A DNA stretch of 64,000 nucleotides from Fulvimonas soli (GCF_003148905.1 NZ_QGHC01000008.1:186001-250000), one strand, 5' to 3'; positions 1 through 10,395 are shown, counted from the first letter of the stretch. The notes: a model not told the origin generated them from the sequence alone. Numbers and translations: made by a program.

Positions 1-45
1 AGCCCAGCGTCCGCCACCCGGAGCCGCGTCGTCTGCTCGTGGCGT

Positions 46-1821
46 TCATGCCTGCACCAGCGGGCCGGGATGCTTGAGGTAGGTCTCGCGGATCGCCCTG
101 GCCGCCCAGTAGGTGAGCCCGCCGATCAGGCCGGTGGGGTTGTAGCCGAGGTTCTGCGGGAAGGCCGAGGCGCCGGTGACGAACACGTTGGGCACGTCCC
201 AGCTCTGCAGGTAGCGGTTGAGCGCGCTGGTGGACGGGTCGCTGCCCATGATCACGCCGCCGGTGGTGTGCGTGGTCTGGTACTGGCGGATGTCGTAGTG
301 GTCGCCCGGCTGGCGCACGGTCTGCGACGACTGGCGCGGTTTCATCGCGTCGACCACTTCCTGCGCGCGGTCGGTGACGAAGCGGGTCATCCTGTACTCG
401 TTGTCGTGCCAGTCGAAGGTGATGCGCAGCAGCGGCTGGCCGAAGGCGTCCCTGTAGGTGGGATCGAGGTCCAGGTAGCGGTCGCGGTAGGCCATCACCG
501 AGCCGTGCGTGCCGACGAAGGTGGTGTGCAGGTAGCTCTGCTTGGCCGCGCGCTTCCACGCCGCGCCCCAGGCCGGCGTGCCCGGCGGCACGGCCAGCTG
601 CTGGATCGGCCGCCCGCCGGTCTGCCCGCCGAACAGGTAGGCGCCGCCGACGAAGCCGTGCGGGCCGTGGTCGAAGTGGTCGGAGTTGAAGTCGTCCACG
701 ATCTGCGTGCCGCCCGCGCCGGCGCCGATGAACGGATTGATCGCCGTGTCGGGGTCGTAGAAGGCGGCGATGCTGCTCATCATCTGGTAGGCGTAGTTGC
801 GCCCGATCACGCCGGTGCCGCTGGCCGGGTCGTAGGGCTTGCCGATGCCCGACAGCAGCATCAGCCGCACGTTGTGCATCTGGAACGCGGCCACGATCAC
901 CAGCTCGGCCGGCTGCTCGACCTGCTCGCCCTGCGCGTCGACGTAGGTGACGCCGGTGGCGCGCCTGCCGCCGGCGTCGAGGTTCACCTTGAGCACGTGG
1001 CTCCGCGTGCGCAGCTGGAAGTTCGGCCTGCGCATCAGCACCGGCAGGATCGTGGTCTGCGGCGCGGCCTTGGAGTACATGTAGCAGCCGAAGCGCTCGC
1101 AGAAGCCGCAGAAGTTGCACGGCCCCAGCCGCACGCCGAGCGGGTTGGTGTACGGCCGCGAGGCGTTGGAGGAAGGCTGCGGGAACGGGTGCAGGCCGCG
1201 CTCGCGCGCCGCGTCGGCGAACAGTTGCGCGCCGTAGGTGTCGGCCATCGGCGGGTTGGGATAGTCCCTGGCGCGCGGCCCCTCGAACGGGTTGCCGCCC
1301 TCCTGGATGCGCCCGCCCAGGTTGCCGGCGCGGCCGGAGGTGCCGCACAGGTACTCGAACTTCTCCAGGTACGGCTCCAGCTCGGCGTAGCCGACGCCGT
1401 AGTCCTGGATCTGCATGTCCGGCGGGGTGAACTTCGCGCCGTAGCGCTGGCGGACGTGGCTGGCGAACTCCAGGTCCTCCGGCGAGGGCCGGTAGTGCTG
1501 GCCGTTCCAGTGCACGCCGGCGCCGCCGACGTTGTTGCCGAACAGGAACGAGCCGTACTGCCGGTACGGCACCGCGGTCTCGTTCACGCCATGGCGGATG
1601 GTGACCGTCTCGCGCGCCAGCGGCTGGAACAGCATGCCGCGGATGCCGTAGGCCAGCTCGTCGACGATGCCGGGGTAACTGAAGTCCGGCGAGGTGTCGC
1701 GGTACTCGCCGCGCTCCAGCGCCAGCACCTTCAGGCCCGCCTCGGCCAGCTCCATGCCCATGATCGCGCCGGTCCAGCCGAAGCCGACGATCACCGCGTC
1801 CACCGGCGGCATGCGCTTCAT
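46..1821 (-). CDS. GMC-family FAD oxidoreductase (sugar/polyol dehydrogenase type)
   Basis: Flavoprotein dehydrogenase of the GMC family, the type that oxidises sugars or polyols and feeds electrons to the respiratory chain. The 591-residue product opens with an FAD fold (GFGWTG, residues 13-18), carries four clustered cysteines near residues 232-246 (GPCNFCGFCERFGC) and ends with the GMC C-terminal domain, including HTTGG and NPTGLIGG. FAD glucose/fructose dehydrogenases of this branch bind an iron-sulphur cluster at such cysteines; that it does so here is inference. The ATG at 1821 overlaps the upstream small-subunit stop by 4 bp (ATGA), so translation is probably coupled. No cytochrome c subunit is visible, but only 45 bases remain to the left. 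Substrate unknown. Confidence 0.9.
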   Translation of the reverse strand: MKRMPPVDAVIVGFGWTGAIMGMELAEAGLKVLALERGEYRDTSPDFSYPGIVDELAYGIRGMLFQPLARETVTIRHGVNETAVPYRQYGSFLFGNNVGGAGVHWNGQHYRPSPEDLEFASHVRQRYGAKFTPPDMQIQDYGVGYAELEPYLEKFEYLCGTSGRAGNLGGRIQEGGNPFEGPRARDYPNPPMADTYGAQLFADAARERGLHPFPQPSSNASRPYTNPLGVRLGPCNFCGFCERFGCYMYSKAAPQTTILPVLMRRPNFQLRTRSHVLKVNLDAGGRRATGVTYVDAQGEQVEQPAELVIVAAFQMHNVRLMLLSGIGKPYDPASGTGVIGRNYAYQMMSSIAAFYDPDTAINPFIGAGAGGTQIVDDFNSDHFDHGPHGFVGGAYLFGGQTGGRPIQQLAVPPGTPAWGAAWKRAAKQSYLHTTFVGTHGSVMAYRDRYLDLDPTYRDAFGQPLLRITFDWHDNEYRMTRFVTDRAQEVVDAMKPRQSSQTVRQPGDHYDIRQYQTTHTTGGVIMGSDPSTSALNRYLQSWDVPNVFVTGASAFPQNLGYNPTGLIGGLTYWAARAIRETYLKHPGPLVQA

Positions 1822-2528
1822 GCGCGCGCTCCCTTGATCGACACCGGCCCCAGCGGATAGGGCTTGCCCGGCTGCTCCGACCAGTCCATGAAGTCGGCGC
1901 GGGCGCCGGGGAAGCCGATCATCTTCCAGCTGCCCATGCCCTTGTTGCCGCCGTACATCGGGTCGGCGAAGTAGCCTTCCTTGGTGTTGGTGAGCAGCTG
2001 GGCGAAGAACGCCTTGGCCGGCACGCCGTCCAGCTCGATCGCGCCGCCCTCGAGCTGCCGGAGCACCTCGTCGCGCTGGTCCGGCGCGAGCTCGGCGAAG
2101 GGCTTGCCGTGCTGGCGCCCGCACCAGTCGTCCACCGCCTTGATGCCGGCGCGGTACAGCTCGCGCGGGGTGAAGCGCAGCTGGTAGCCCAGCGTGGGCG
2201 CCGCCTCGGGATGGAACGGCCCCTGCATGTACCACAGCTCGCCGCGGCCGTAGGCGTCGTCCATCTGGCGGTCGAGGAACTCGGCCACGCCCAGCTCCAG
2301 CGCACCGGGGCCTTCCGCGTCGGCGGGAATCAGCCGGTCCACCGCGGCCTGCACGAAGGCCCATTCGGCGGTGGTGAAGTAGCGCGGCGCGTAGGCCGTG
2401 GCCGGCGCGGCGGCGTGCGCGCCGCCCAGCGCCGCGGCGCCGCCGAACAGGCCCAGCGCGGGCGCCGCCACCAGGCTTCGCCGGAGGAATTCGCGGCGCG
2501 CGCGCGAAGCAGGCGGCTCGGACGGCAT
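1818..2528 (-). CDS. Gluconate 2-dehydrogenase subunit 3 family protein, Tat-exported
   Basis: Small partner subunit of the downstream GMC dehydrogenase. The 236-residue product starts with a twin-arginine signal (ARREFLR at residues 10-16, then a hydrophobic Ala/Leu stretch ending near AHA at 39), followed by a globular domain with the family's W-x-FVQAAVDRLIPAD opening and a tail rich in aromatic residues. In known systems this subunit lets the folded FAD subunit be carried across the membrane by Tat; the catalytic subunit here has no signal of its own, which fits. It is the first gene of a two-gene operon. The 133 bp between it and rodA (2529-2661) hold no gene and no clear promoter match. 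Confidence 0.88.
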   Translation of the reverse strand: MPSEPPASRARREFLRRSLVAAPALGLFGGAAALGGAHAAAPATAYAPRYFTTAEWAFVQAAVDRLIPADAEGPGALELGVAEFLDRQMDDAYGRGELWYMQGPFHPEAAPTLGYQLRFTPRELYRAGIKAVDDWCGRQHGKPFAELAPDQRDEVLRQLEGGAIELDGVPAKAFFAQLLTNTKEGYFADPMYGGNKGMGSWKMIGFPGARADFMDWSEQPGKPYPLGPVSIKGARA

Positions 2529-2661
2529 GGCGGCTCCTTTTTCGGCTGGCGCGCGGTCGGCTGCGCTGGCGGCACCGGCGGGCCGGTGCGGAAACGGTGC
2601 GCCGCGCTTTGTACGTCCGCCGTTGCGAAGCAGGCGTGAAGCCGGGCCGCAGGAACCGGCG

Positions 2662-3789
2662 TCAGTCGTGCATCTTGCGGTGGGCGTGGATCGACATCAG
2701 CACGCCGAAGCCGGTCAGCAGCGACACCGCCGAGGTGCCGCCGTAGCTCACCAGCGGCATCGGCACGCCCACCACCGGCAGCATGCCGGCCACCATGCCG
2801 CCGTTGACGAACACGTAGACGAAGAAGCTCATGCCGATCGCGCCGGCGAGCAGGCGCGAGTAGGTGTCGCGCGCCTCCATCGCGATCCACAGGCAGCGGC
2901 CGATGATGAAGGCGTACAGCGCCAGCAGCGCGCACACGCCGACCAGGCCGAACTCCTCGGAGAACACCGCGAAGATGAAGTCGGTGGTGTGCTCGGGCAG
3001 GAACTCCAGCCGCGACTGCGTGCTGTGCTGCCAGCCCTTGCCGAACACGCCGCCGGAGCCCACCGCGATCTGCGACTGGATGATGTGCCAGCCGTTGCCG
3101 AGCGGGTCGGACTCCGGGTTGAGCAGGGTCAGCACGCGGTCGCGCTGGTACTGGTGCAGGAAGTGCCAGGCCACCGGGACCACCGCCGCCACCGCGCCCA
3201 GCAGCAGGCCGATGCGCCACCACGCCATGCCGGCGAGGAACAGCGCGAAGCCGCCGGCGGCGGCCACCAGCAGCGCGGTGCCCAGGTCCGGCTGCTTGGC
3301 GATCAGCGCGGCGGGCACCGCGATCAGCAGGCCGACCACCGCGATGTCCTTCCAGCCCGGCGGCAGCTGGCGCGGGTGCAGGTACCAGGCCACCATCATC
3401 GGCATGGTCAGCTTGAGCAGCTCGGACGGCTGGAAGCGCATCACGCCCAGGTCCAGCCAGCGGTAGGCGCCGCGCCCCTCGCCCAGCACCGCCACCACCA
3501 CCAGCAGGAAGGTGCTGCCCAGGTACAGCCACGGCGTCCAGCTGCGCAGCACCGCCGGCGGGATGCGCGAGACCAGCAGCAGCAGCGCCGCGCCCATCGC
3601 GAAGCGCGCGGCCTGGCCGCCGACCAGGCCGAGGTCGGCGTCGCCGGCGCTGTACAGCGTGACCAGCCCGGCGCAGGCGAGCAGGAACAGGCCGGCCGCC
3701 AGCGGCAGGTCGATCCGCGGCCGGGTCAGCAGGCGCCGCAGCAGCCGGCGCAGGCGCACGTGCAGCGTTTCGACCAGCGTGTCGATCAT
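2662..3789 (-). CDS. rodA: Peptidoglycan glycosyltransferase RodA
   Basis: SEDS-family polymerase that makes glycan strands of the lateral wall together with PBP2 and the MreBCD scaffold. The 375-residue product is mostly hydrophobic, with about ten membrane segments, beginning after a basic N-terminus (LTRPRIDLPLAAGLFLL). It contains the FQPSELLKL motif of the family and ends with a VSYGGTSA segment and a basic MSIHAHRKMHD tail. The ATG at 3789 overlaps the mrdA stop by 4 bp, which fixes the start. It is the last gene of the mreBCD-mrdA-rodA operon. Confidence 0.96.
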   Translation of the reverse strand: MIDTLVETLHVRLRRLLRRLLTRPRIDLPLAAGLFLLACAGLVTLYSAGDADLGLVGGQAARFAMGAALLLLVSRIPPAVLRSWTPWLYLGSTFLLVVVAVLGEGRGAYRWLDLGVMRFQPSELLKLTMPMMVAWYLHPRQLPPGWKDIAVVGLLIAVPAALIAKQPDLGTALLVAAAGGFALFLAGMAWWRIGLLLGAVAAVVPVAWHFLHQYQRDRVLTLLNPESDPLGNGWHIIQSQIAVGSGGVFGKGWQHSTQSRLEFLPEHTTDFIFAVFSEEFGLVGVCALLALYAFIIGRCLWIAMEARDTYSRLLAGAIGMSFFVYVFVNGGMVAGMLPVVGVPMPLVSYGGTSAVSLLTGFGVLMSIHAHRKMHD

Positions 3790-5786
3790 GGCGTGCTCCC
3801 TGCCGCCGCCGGCTCGCCGCCGCTCGCCGGCACGGCGGGCAGGTCGTCCTCCGGCAGCGGCGACTCGGTGACGTCGCCCGGCGCGGGAATCGCGCCCTGC
3901 TCGGGCAGCGGGGTCGCCTTCGGCGCCTGGTCGCCCTGGGTGGCCAGCCAGGCGTCGAGGATCTTGCGCGCGATCGGGCCGGCGTCCTTGCCGCCCCAGG
4001 CGCCGGCCTCCAGCACCACCGCCACCGCGATCTTCGGGGCCTCCGCCGGCGTGTAGGCGATGAACCAGGCGCGGTGGCGCGCGGCGAGGTAGGCGCTGTT
4101 CTTGTTGGTGTCGTAGGCCTCGGTGCGGCGCGAGTAGCGCTCGGCGGTGCCGCTCTTGCCGGCGATGCGGTAGGGAAAGCCGTCGCCCAGGCCGCGCCCG
4201 GTCGCGCCGGCGCCGCCGTAGATCACCGCCTGCATGCCCTCGTTGATCACGTCCCAGTCGGACGGCCGGGCGATCAGCGAGGGCCCGGTGGGCGGGTTCG
4301 GCAGCGGCTGGCGCGGCGTGTCGACGCCGGCCTGGGTGGCCATCACCAGCCGCGGCGGGTACGGCATGCCGTGCCCGGCCAGCACCGCGGTGGCGTGCGC
4401 CAGCTGCAGCGGCGTCACCGCCCAGTAGGCCTGGCCGATGCCGGTGAGCACCGTCTCGCCGGGGAACCACGGCTGCTTGTAGTGCGCGGCCTTCCACTCG
4501 CGCGAGGGCAGGATGCCGGTGCTCTCGCCGTCCAGGTCGATGCCGGTCCTGCCGCCGAAGCTGAAGCGGCCCATCCACCCGCTCAGCCGGTCGATGCCCA
4601 TGTCCAGCGCCAGCTTGTAGAAGTAGGTGTTGGTGGACAGCTGGATCGCCCGCACCATGTTCACCGTGCCGTCGCCGCCGCGCTTGTCGTCGCGGTAGCA
4701 GCGGCTCTGGTTGGGCAGGCAGAACTCGCCGGTGGACAGCACCGTGTCCTGCGGCCGACGCACGCCCAGCTCCAGCCCGCCCAGCGCGAGGAACGGCTTG
4801 ACCGTGGAGCCGGGCGGGTACACGCCGCGCAGCGCGCGGTTGTACAGCGGCTTGTCCTCGGCCGTGGTCAGCGCGGTGTAGTCGGCGTGGCTGATGCCGT
4901 TGACGAACAGGTTGGGATCGAAGCTCGGCACGCTGACCATCGCCAGCACCTGGCCGTTGCGCGGGTCGATCGCCACCGCCGCGCCGGGGCGGCCCTCGAA
5001 GGCGGCCTCGGCGGCCCGCTGGATGCGCACGTCGATCGACAGGTACAGGTTCCGGCCCGGCGCCGGCGGGTGCCGCTCCAGCACGCGCTGGGTGCGGCCG
5101 TCCACGTTCACCTCGACCAGCTCGTAGCCGGGCGTGCCGTGCAGCGCGTCCTCGTAGGAGCGCTCGATGCCGCTGCGGCCGATGTGGCTGGTGCCCTTGT
5201 AGCGCACCGGGTCGAGCTTGTCCTGGTCGTCGGCGTCGATGCGGCCGACGTAGCCGATGACGTGGGCGAACAGCGGGCCGTAGGGATAGCGGCGGGTCAG
5301 GTACGGCACCACGTCGGCGCCGGGGAAGCGCCAGCGGTTGATCGCGAAGCGCGCGATGTCGTCCTCGGTCAGGCGCAGCTTGAGCGGCACGCTGTCGAAG
5401 CGGCGGCTCTGCCTGAGCTGCTTCCTGAAGGCGTCGATGTCGTCCTGGTCCAGCGGCACCACGCTGCCGATCTCGCGCAGGAAGGCGTCCATGTCCGGCA
5501 CCTGCTCGGGCACCACCTCCAGCCGGAACGCCGGCACGTTGTCGGCCAGCAGCACGCCGTTGCGGTCGTAGATCAGCCCGCGCCCTGGCGGGATCGCGCG
5601 CGGCTTGAGGCGGTTGGCCTCCGAGCGCAGCGCGAACTCGTCGTGGCGCATCACCTGCAGCTGCACGTAGCGCCCGACCAGCGCGAGCAGGCCGAGCACG
5701 ATCAGCCCGAAGCCGGCCAGCGCGCGGCGGCGGAACAGCGCGCTCTCGCCGCGGGGGTCCTTCAGCGAACGCCGCACCGTCCTCAT
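3786..5786 (-). CDS. mrdA: Penicillin-binding protein 2 (class B transpeptidase)
   Basis: Elongation-specific D,D-transpeptidase that crosslinks peptidoglycan with RodA. The 666 residues show a short cytoplasmic N-terminus, one membrane anchor (about residues 22-44), the dimerisation/pedestal region (PPGRGLIYDRNGVLLADN), and a transpeptidase domain with the nucleophile motif STVK (in YPPGSTVKPF), the SxN motif STN (IQLSTNTYFYK) and KSGT (IAGKSGTAERY). All three catalytic motifs are intact. The C-terminus is a low-complexity Pro/Glu/Ala tail longer than in E. coli PBP2. The start lies 1 bp after the mreD stop and the end overlaps rodA, placing it firmly in the shape operon. Confidence 0.97.
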   Translation of the reverse strand: MRTVRRSLKDPRGESALFRRRALAGFGLIVLGLLALVGRYVQLQVMRHDEFALRSEANRLKPRAIPPGRGLIYDRNGVLLADNVPAFRLEVVPEQVPDMDAFLREIGSVVPLDQDDIDAFRKQLRQSRRFDSVPLKLRLTEDDIARFAINRWRFPGADVVPYLTRRYPYGPLFAHVIGYVGRIDADDQDKLDPVRYKGTSHIGRSGIERSYEDALHGTPGYELVEVNVDGRTQRVLERHPPAPGRNLYLSIDVRIQRAAEAAFEGRPGAAVAIDPRNGQVLAMVSVPSFDPNLFVNGISHADYTALTTAEDKPLYNRALRGVYPPGSTVKPFLALGGLELGVRRPQDTVLSTGEFCLPNQSRCYRDDKRGGDGTVNMVRAIQLSTNTYFYKLALDMGIDRLSGWMGRFSFGGRTGIDLDGESTGILPSREWKAAHYKQPWFPGETVLTGIGQAYWAVTPLQLAHATAVLAGHGMPYPPRLVMATQAGVDTPRQPLPNPPTGPSLIARPSDWDVINEGMQAVIYGGAGATGRGLGDGFPYRIAGKSGTAERYSRRTEAYDTNKNSAYLAARHRAWFIAYTPAEAPKIAVAVVLEAGAWGGKDAGPIARKILDAWLATQGDQAPKATPLPEQGAIPAPGDVTESPLPEDDLPAVPASGGEPAAAGSTP

Positions 5787-5787
5787 C

Positions 5788-6273
5788 TCACGGGATGCGC
5801 AGCCGCACGCGCAGGTCGTCGAACAGCAGGAACAGGAACGGCCACAGCGCCGCGCCGACGAACGGCGAGAGCCACCAGCTCGGCGGCGGCAGCGCCTCGC
5901 CGGCGAACACCCGCACCACGGTGAGCAGGATGCGGTCGTTGAGCAGCAGCGCCAGCACCGCCAGCGTCTGCTGCCACATCGGGAAGAAGCGCAGCCGCGA
6001 GCGGAAGCGCAGCGCGATGAACACCAGCGCGGTGAGCCGCAGCGCCTGCTCGCCCAGCAGCACGCCGTCGAGCAGGTCGCCGGCCAGGCCCACCGTGAAG
6101 GCCAGCCCCAGGCCGACCCGCTCGGCCGACTCCAGCGACCAGTACAGCAGCACCAGCGCCGGCCAGTACGGCTTGAACGGCTCCAGCGGCTGCGGCAGCG
6201 GCACCAGCATCAGCAGCAGCGCGGCCGCCAGGGTGGCGACGAACCACAGCAGGTTCAGGCGGTGCCGGTTCAT
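5788..6273 (-). CDS. mreD: Rod shape-determining protein MreD
   Basis: Integral membrane component of the elongasome. The 161-residue product is hydrophobic, with about five membrane segments, and has the family's conserved AFTVGLAGDLLDGVLLGEQA region. The start (MNRHRLNLLW) overlaps the mreC stop by 4 bp, and its stop is separated from the mrdA start by a single base, so the genes are very likely translated from one message. Confidence 0.93.
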   Translation of the reverse strand: MNRHRLNLLWFVATLAAALLLMLVPLPQPLEPFKPYWPALVLLYWSLESAERVGLGLAFTVGLAGDLLDGVLLGEQALRLTALVFIALRFRSRLRFFPMWQQTLAVLALLLNDRILLTVVRVFAGEALPPPSWWLSPFVGAALWPFLFLLFDDLRVRLRIP

Positions 6274-7232
6274 CGCGCCGCCCCCGCCGCGGCGCCGGCG
6301 GCCGGCGCGGCGGGCTGGCCCGGGGCCGGGGCCGGCGCGAGCCCGGCGGGCGGGCCGGCGGACGCCGCCGGCGCGGGCGGCCCGGCCGGCTCGGCCTGGT
6401 CGTGCAGCAGCAGCACGTCGTCGCTGCGGTTGATGTCGGCGCTGGGCCGCGCGCGCGCCTCCAGGAACAGGCCGTTGGCGGCCGGGCCGACCGCGGTGAC
6501 GGTGCCGACCGGGAAGCCCGGCGGGAAGCGCCCGCCCAGGCCGGAGGTGAGCAGGCGGTCGCCGGCCTGCACGTCGGCGGCCATCGGGACGGTCGGCAGG
6601 CTGAGCTGGTCGCCGTCGCGCGCGCCGTAGGCGATGGTGCGCAGGCCGGTGCGCTCGACCGTCACCGGCACCGCGTGGTTGGGGTCGGTCACCAGCATCA
6701 GCACCGCGGTGGTGGGCAGCACCTCGACCACCTGGCCGAGCAGGCCGCGCGCGTCGATCACCGGCTGGCCCGGCTTCACGCCGTCGCGCGCGCCCAGGTT
6801 GATCATCAGCCGGTGGCGGCCGGCGCCGAGGTCCACGCCGATCACCCGCGCCAGCTGCACGTTGAGGCCCAGGCTGTGCTGGGTGGCCAGCAGCTCCTTC
6901 AGGCGCTCGTTCTGCTCGGCCACCGCGGCCATGCGGTTGAGCTTGGCGTTGGCCAGCAGCAGGTCCTCGCGCAGGCGCTGGTTCTGCTCGGTGAGCCGCT
7001 GGCGGTCGGCAAAGGCCACGCCCAGCGCGCGCACCCCGTCCGCGGGCAGCCCGGCCAGCCGGTACACCGGCTCCACCGCCACCGCGGCGGCGTAGCGCGC
7101 GCGCCACATCCAGCCGTTGCGGTGGTCCAGCACCATCAGCACCATCGCCAGCGCGAGGTAGAAGATCAGCCGAAGGGTGCCGGCCACGCTGCCGGCGAAC
7201 AGGGGCGAGGAATCCTCGCGCGCGAGCGCCAT
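6270..7232 (-). CDS. mreC: Rod shape-determining protein MreC
   Basis: Periplasmic scaffold protein linking MreB/MreD to the wall synthases. The 320 residues have a short cytoplasmic N-terminus, one membrane helix (about residues 18-38), a coiled coil rich in Leu, Arg and Glu (about residues 68-105) and the two beta-barrel MreC core (ARVIGVDLGAGRHRLMINLG onward). A tail of about 45 residues is almost entirely Ala, Pro and Gly and probably disordered. It starts 21 bp after mreB on the same strand and overlaps mreD. Confidence 0.95.
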   Translation of the reverse strand: MALAREDSSPLFAGSVAGTLRLIFYLALAMVLMVLDHRNGWMWRARYAAAVAVEPVYRLAGLPADGVRALGVAFADRQRLTEQNQRLREDLLLANAKLNRMAAVAEQNERLKELLATQHSLGLNVQLARVIGVDLGAGRHRLMINLGARDGVKPGQPVIDARGLLGQVVEVLPTTAVLMLVTDPNHAVPVTVERTGLRTIAYGARDGDQLSLPTVPMAADVQAGDRLLTSGLGGRFPPGFPVGTVTAVGPAANGLFLEARARPSADINRSDDVLLLHDQAEPAGPPAPAASAGPPAGLAPAPAPGQPAAPAAGAAAGAAR

Positions 7233-7253
7233 CGCCTGCCCCCCGCGTGCGGA

Positions 7254-8370
<1,117 letters not shown>

Positions 8371-8574
8371 GCGCGCAGTCGTTAAGAAAGCCTTGCGAAA
8401 CGCGGTGATGCGCGCATTTCCTGCATCGCCGGCGCAAGCGCCGCGGCGATGGCCCGGTCGCCTTGGCGGCGACTTGGCGCTACCATTGCCCGGTTTGCCG
8501 GACGCCCGCGTCCGCCGCTCGCCGGGCGCCGCGCGGTCGCCCTTCCTGCCGTCACCACGGGGTCGCCTTCCATC

Positions 8575-9510
8575 ATGTCAGCCGTCATCTGCGGTTCCCT
8601 GGCCTACGACACCATCATGGTGTTCCCGGACCAGTTCAAGAACCACATCCTGCCGGACAAGGTCCACATCCTGAACGTGTCCTTCCTGGTGCCGAAGATG
8701 CGCCGCGAGTTCGGCGGCTGCGCGGGCAACATCGCCTACAACCTCAAGCTGCTGGGCGGCGACCCGCTGCCGATGGCCACCGTGGGCCAGGACTTCGGCC
8801 CCTACCGCGAGCACCTGATCCGCTGCGGCATCCGCCTGGACGGCGTGCGCGTGTTCGAGGACCAGTTCACCCCGCAGTGCTTCATCACCACCGACCTGGA
8901 CAACAACCAGCTCACCGCCTTCCATCCGGGCGCGATGTCCAGCTCGCACCACAACCACGTCGCCGACGTGCCGGACATCGACTTCGGCATCGTGGCGCCG
9001 GACGGCCGCGAGGCGATGCTGCAGCACACCGACGACTTCGCCGCGCGCGGCGTGCCCTTCATCTTCGACCCGGGCCAGGCGATGCCGCTGTTCAACGGCG
9101 ACGAGTTCCGCTCGATGATCGGCAAGGCCACCTACGTCATCGTCAACGACTACGAGTCGCAGCTGCTGCAGCAGCGCACCGGCTGGAGCGCGGAGGAGAT
9201 CGCCGCGCGCACCCGGGCCTACATCGTCACGCTGGGCCCGCGCGGCTCGCTGATCCACACCGGCGGCCAGGTGATCGAGATCCCCGCGGCGCGCGAGCGC
9301 CAGGTGGTCGACCCCACCGGCTGCGGCGATGCGTACCGCGCCGGGCTGATCTTCGGCATCATGAAGGGCTACGACTGGCCGACCGTGGGCCGCATGGCCT
9401 CGCTGATGGGCGCGCTGAAGGTCGAGCACCCCGGCACGCAGAACCAGCGCTTCACCTACGAGGAGTTCGCCGCCGAGTTCCAGGAGCAGTTCGGCTACGC
9501 GCTGGGCTGA
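8575..9510 (+). CDS. PfkB-family carbohydrate/nucleoside kinase
   Basis: Ribokinase-fold kinase that transfers phosphate from ATP to a sugar or nucleoside. The 311-residue product (MSAVICGSLAYDTIM) has the N-terminal substrate-binding GGCAGNIAYNLKLLGG motif and the C-terminal signature DPTGCGDAYRAGL with the catalytic base at Asp252. The first Ala of the usual GAGD is Cys, a variant common in adenosine-kinase-like members. Longer upstream frames exist but their extra residues are Arg/Pro/Ala rich, and the ATG at 8575 gives the family's normal N-terminus. It is divergent from mreB. Substrate cannot be read from sequence; adenosine or a sugar are both possible. Confidence 0.9.
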   Translation: MSAVICGSLAYDTIMVFPDQFKNHILPDKVHILNVSFLVPKMRREFGGCAGNIAYNLKLLGGDPLPMATVGQDFGPYREHLIRCGIRLDGVRVFEDQFTPQCFITTDLDNNQLTAFHPGAMSSSHHNHVADVPDIDFGIVAPDGREAMLQHTDDFAARGVPFIFDPGQAMPLFNGDEFRSMIGKATYVIVNDYESQLLQQRTGWSAEEIAARTRAYIVTLGPRGSLIHTGGQVIEIPAARERQVVDPTGCGDAYRAGLIFGIMKGYDWPTVGRMASLMGALKVEHPGTQNQRFTYEEFAAEFQEQFGYALG

Positions 9511-9533
9511 ACCGCCGCCCCGGCGGCCGGCGA

Positions 9534-9561
9534 CGGACGGCGCCCCGCGGGGCGCCGTCCG
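9534..9561 (+). terminator. GC-rich palindrome downstream of the PfkB kinase
   Basis: A perfect 28-bp palindrome (two 14-base arms built on GGACGGCGCC) lies 24 bases after the kinase stop. It could form a strong hairpin; the following bases contain only a short TTT, so it would be a weak intrinsic terminator or a 3-prime stabilising hairpin. Confidence 0.5.
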
Positions 9562-9635
9562 CGTTTCGGGGCCCCGCAGCCCGGGCCTACACGATCGTGT
9601 ACGCTGCGGCGCTTCGCGCCCGCCCGGAGCCCGCC

Positions 9636-10325
9636 ATGCACCTCGAGCTGCCCAAGCTCCCCCTGCACTCGCTGAAGGACTTCGCCAAGCACTACCTGAT
9701 GATCGTGCTCAGCATCCTCACCGCGCTGGGCCTGGAGGCGTGGATCGAGCACGTCCACCACGCCCGCGCCGCCGCCACCGCCAGCCGGCGCATGGACGAG
9801 GAGCTGCGCGCGGCGCTGGACAACATCCGCGACGCCGAGGCCAACGACCGCAGGACCCTGGCGCGGCTGCAGGCGCTCGACGCGACGGTGGTCGCCGACC
9901 TCGCCGCGGACCTGGACGCGGCCGCGGTCAACCGGCACATCGAGGCGCGCAAGGACGACTACCAGCTCGACGTCAACTGGCCGGTGCTGCCCACCGACGC
10001 CTGGGACGTCGCGGTCGCCGACCAGTCGCTCGGCTGGATCGACGCCGACGCGCTGCAGCGCTACTCGTCCGCCTACACCGCCGAGCGCGTGCTCGACGGC
10101 TGGCTGCAGCACGACGCCACCCTGGTGCTCGACGCGCCGCACCTGGTCGACACCTACACCGACCTGCAGCTGGACCGCCCGGTCGATCCCCGCGCCTTCC
10201 TGCACACGCTGCGGCAGATGGAGATGGCGCTGAACTCGGTGCTGTCGCACCTGCAGGGCACCGCGCGGCGGATCGCGCCGGCGCTGCCCGGCGCCGCCGG
10301 CGGACACCCGCCGGCCGCGGCGTGA
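9636..10325 (+). CDS. Hypothetical single-pass membrane protein
   Basis: Not recognised as a named family. The 229-residue product has a short N-terminus, one clear membrane helix (about residues 16-36, YLMIVLSILTALGLEAWIEH) and then a helical, charge-rich domain (about 37-215) rich in Ala, Asp, Arg and Leu that looks like an alpha-helical bundle. The tail is Pro/Ala/Gly rich. The ATG at 9636 was chosen because upstream in-frame sequence is non-coding in composition. It sits between the kinase and ohrR on the same strand; the only link to them is position. Confidence 0.7.
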   Translation: MHLELPKLPLHSLKDFAKHYLMIVLSILTALGLEAWIEHVHHARAAATASRRMDEELRAALDNIRDAEANDRRTLARLQALDATVVADLAADLDAAAVNRHIEARKDDYQLDVNWPVLPTDAWDVAVADQSLGWIDADALQRYSSAYTAERVLDGWLQHDATLVLDAPHLVDTYTDLQLDRPVDPRAFLHTLRQMEMALNSVLSHLQGTARRIAPALPGAAGGHPPAAA

Positions 10326-10360
10326 CTCCCGGGCGGCGCCGCCGCCGCGAAAAGACGCTT

Positions 10361-10389
10361 GCAATTGAATAGCACGCTATTTAAATTGC
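10361..10389. promoter_or_regulatory. Candidate OhrR operator upstream of ohrR
   Basis: An AT-rich island in very GC-rich DNA directly before ohrR. The core AATAGCACGCTATT (10369-10382) is an inverted repeat of AATAG/CTATT, flanked by a wider imperfect dyad GCAATT...AATTGC (10361-10389). The same core recurs before ohr, which supports a shared operator, with OhrR repressing its own gene. The assignment is by analogy with Xanthomonas OhrR boxes. Confidence 0.62.
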
Positions 10390-10395
10390 CGCTCC

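Noticed and set aside
2398-4056. Long plus-strand frame opposite rodA and mrdA
   Set aside because: Low-complexity His/Gln/Arg-rich translation; the minus-strand genes have intact family motifs and operon overlaps.
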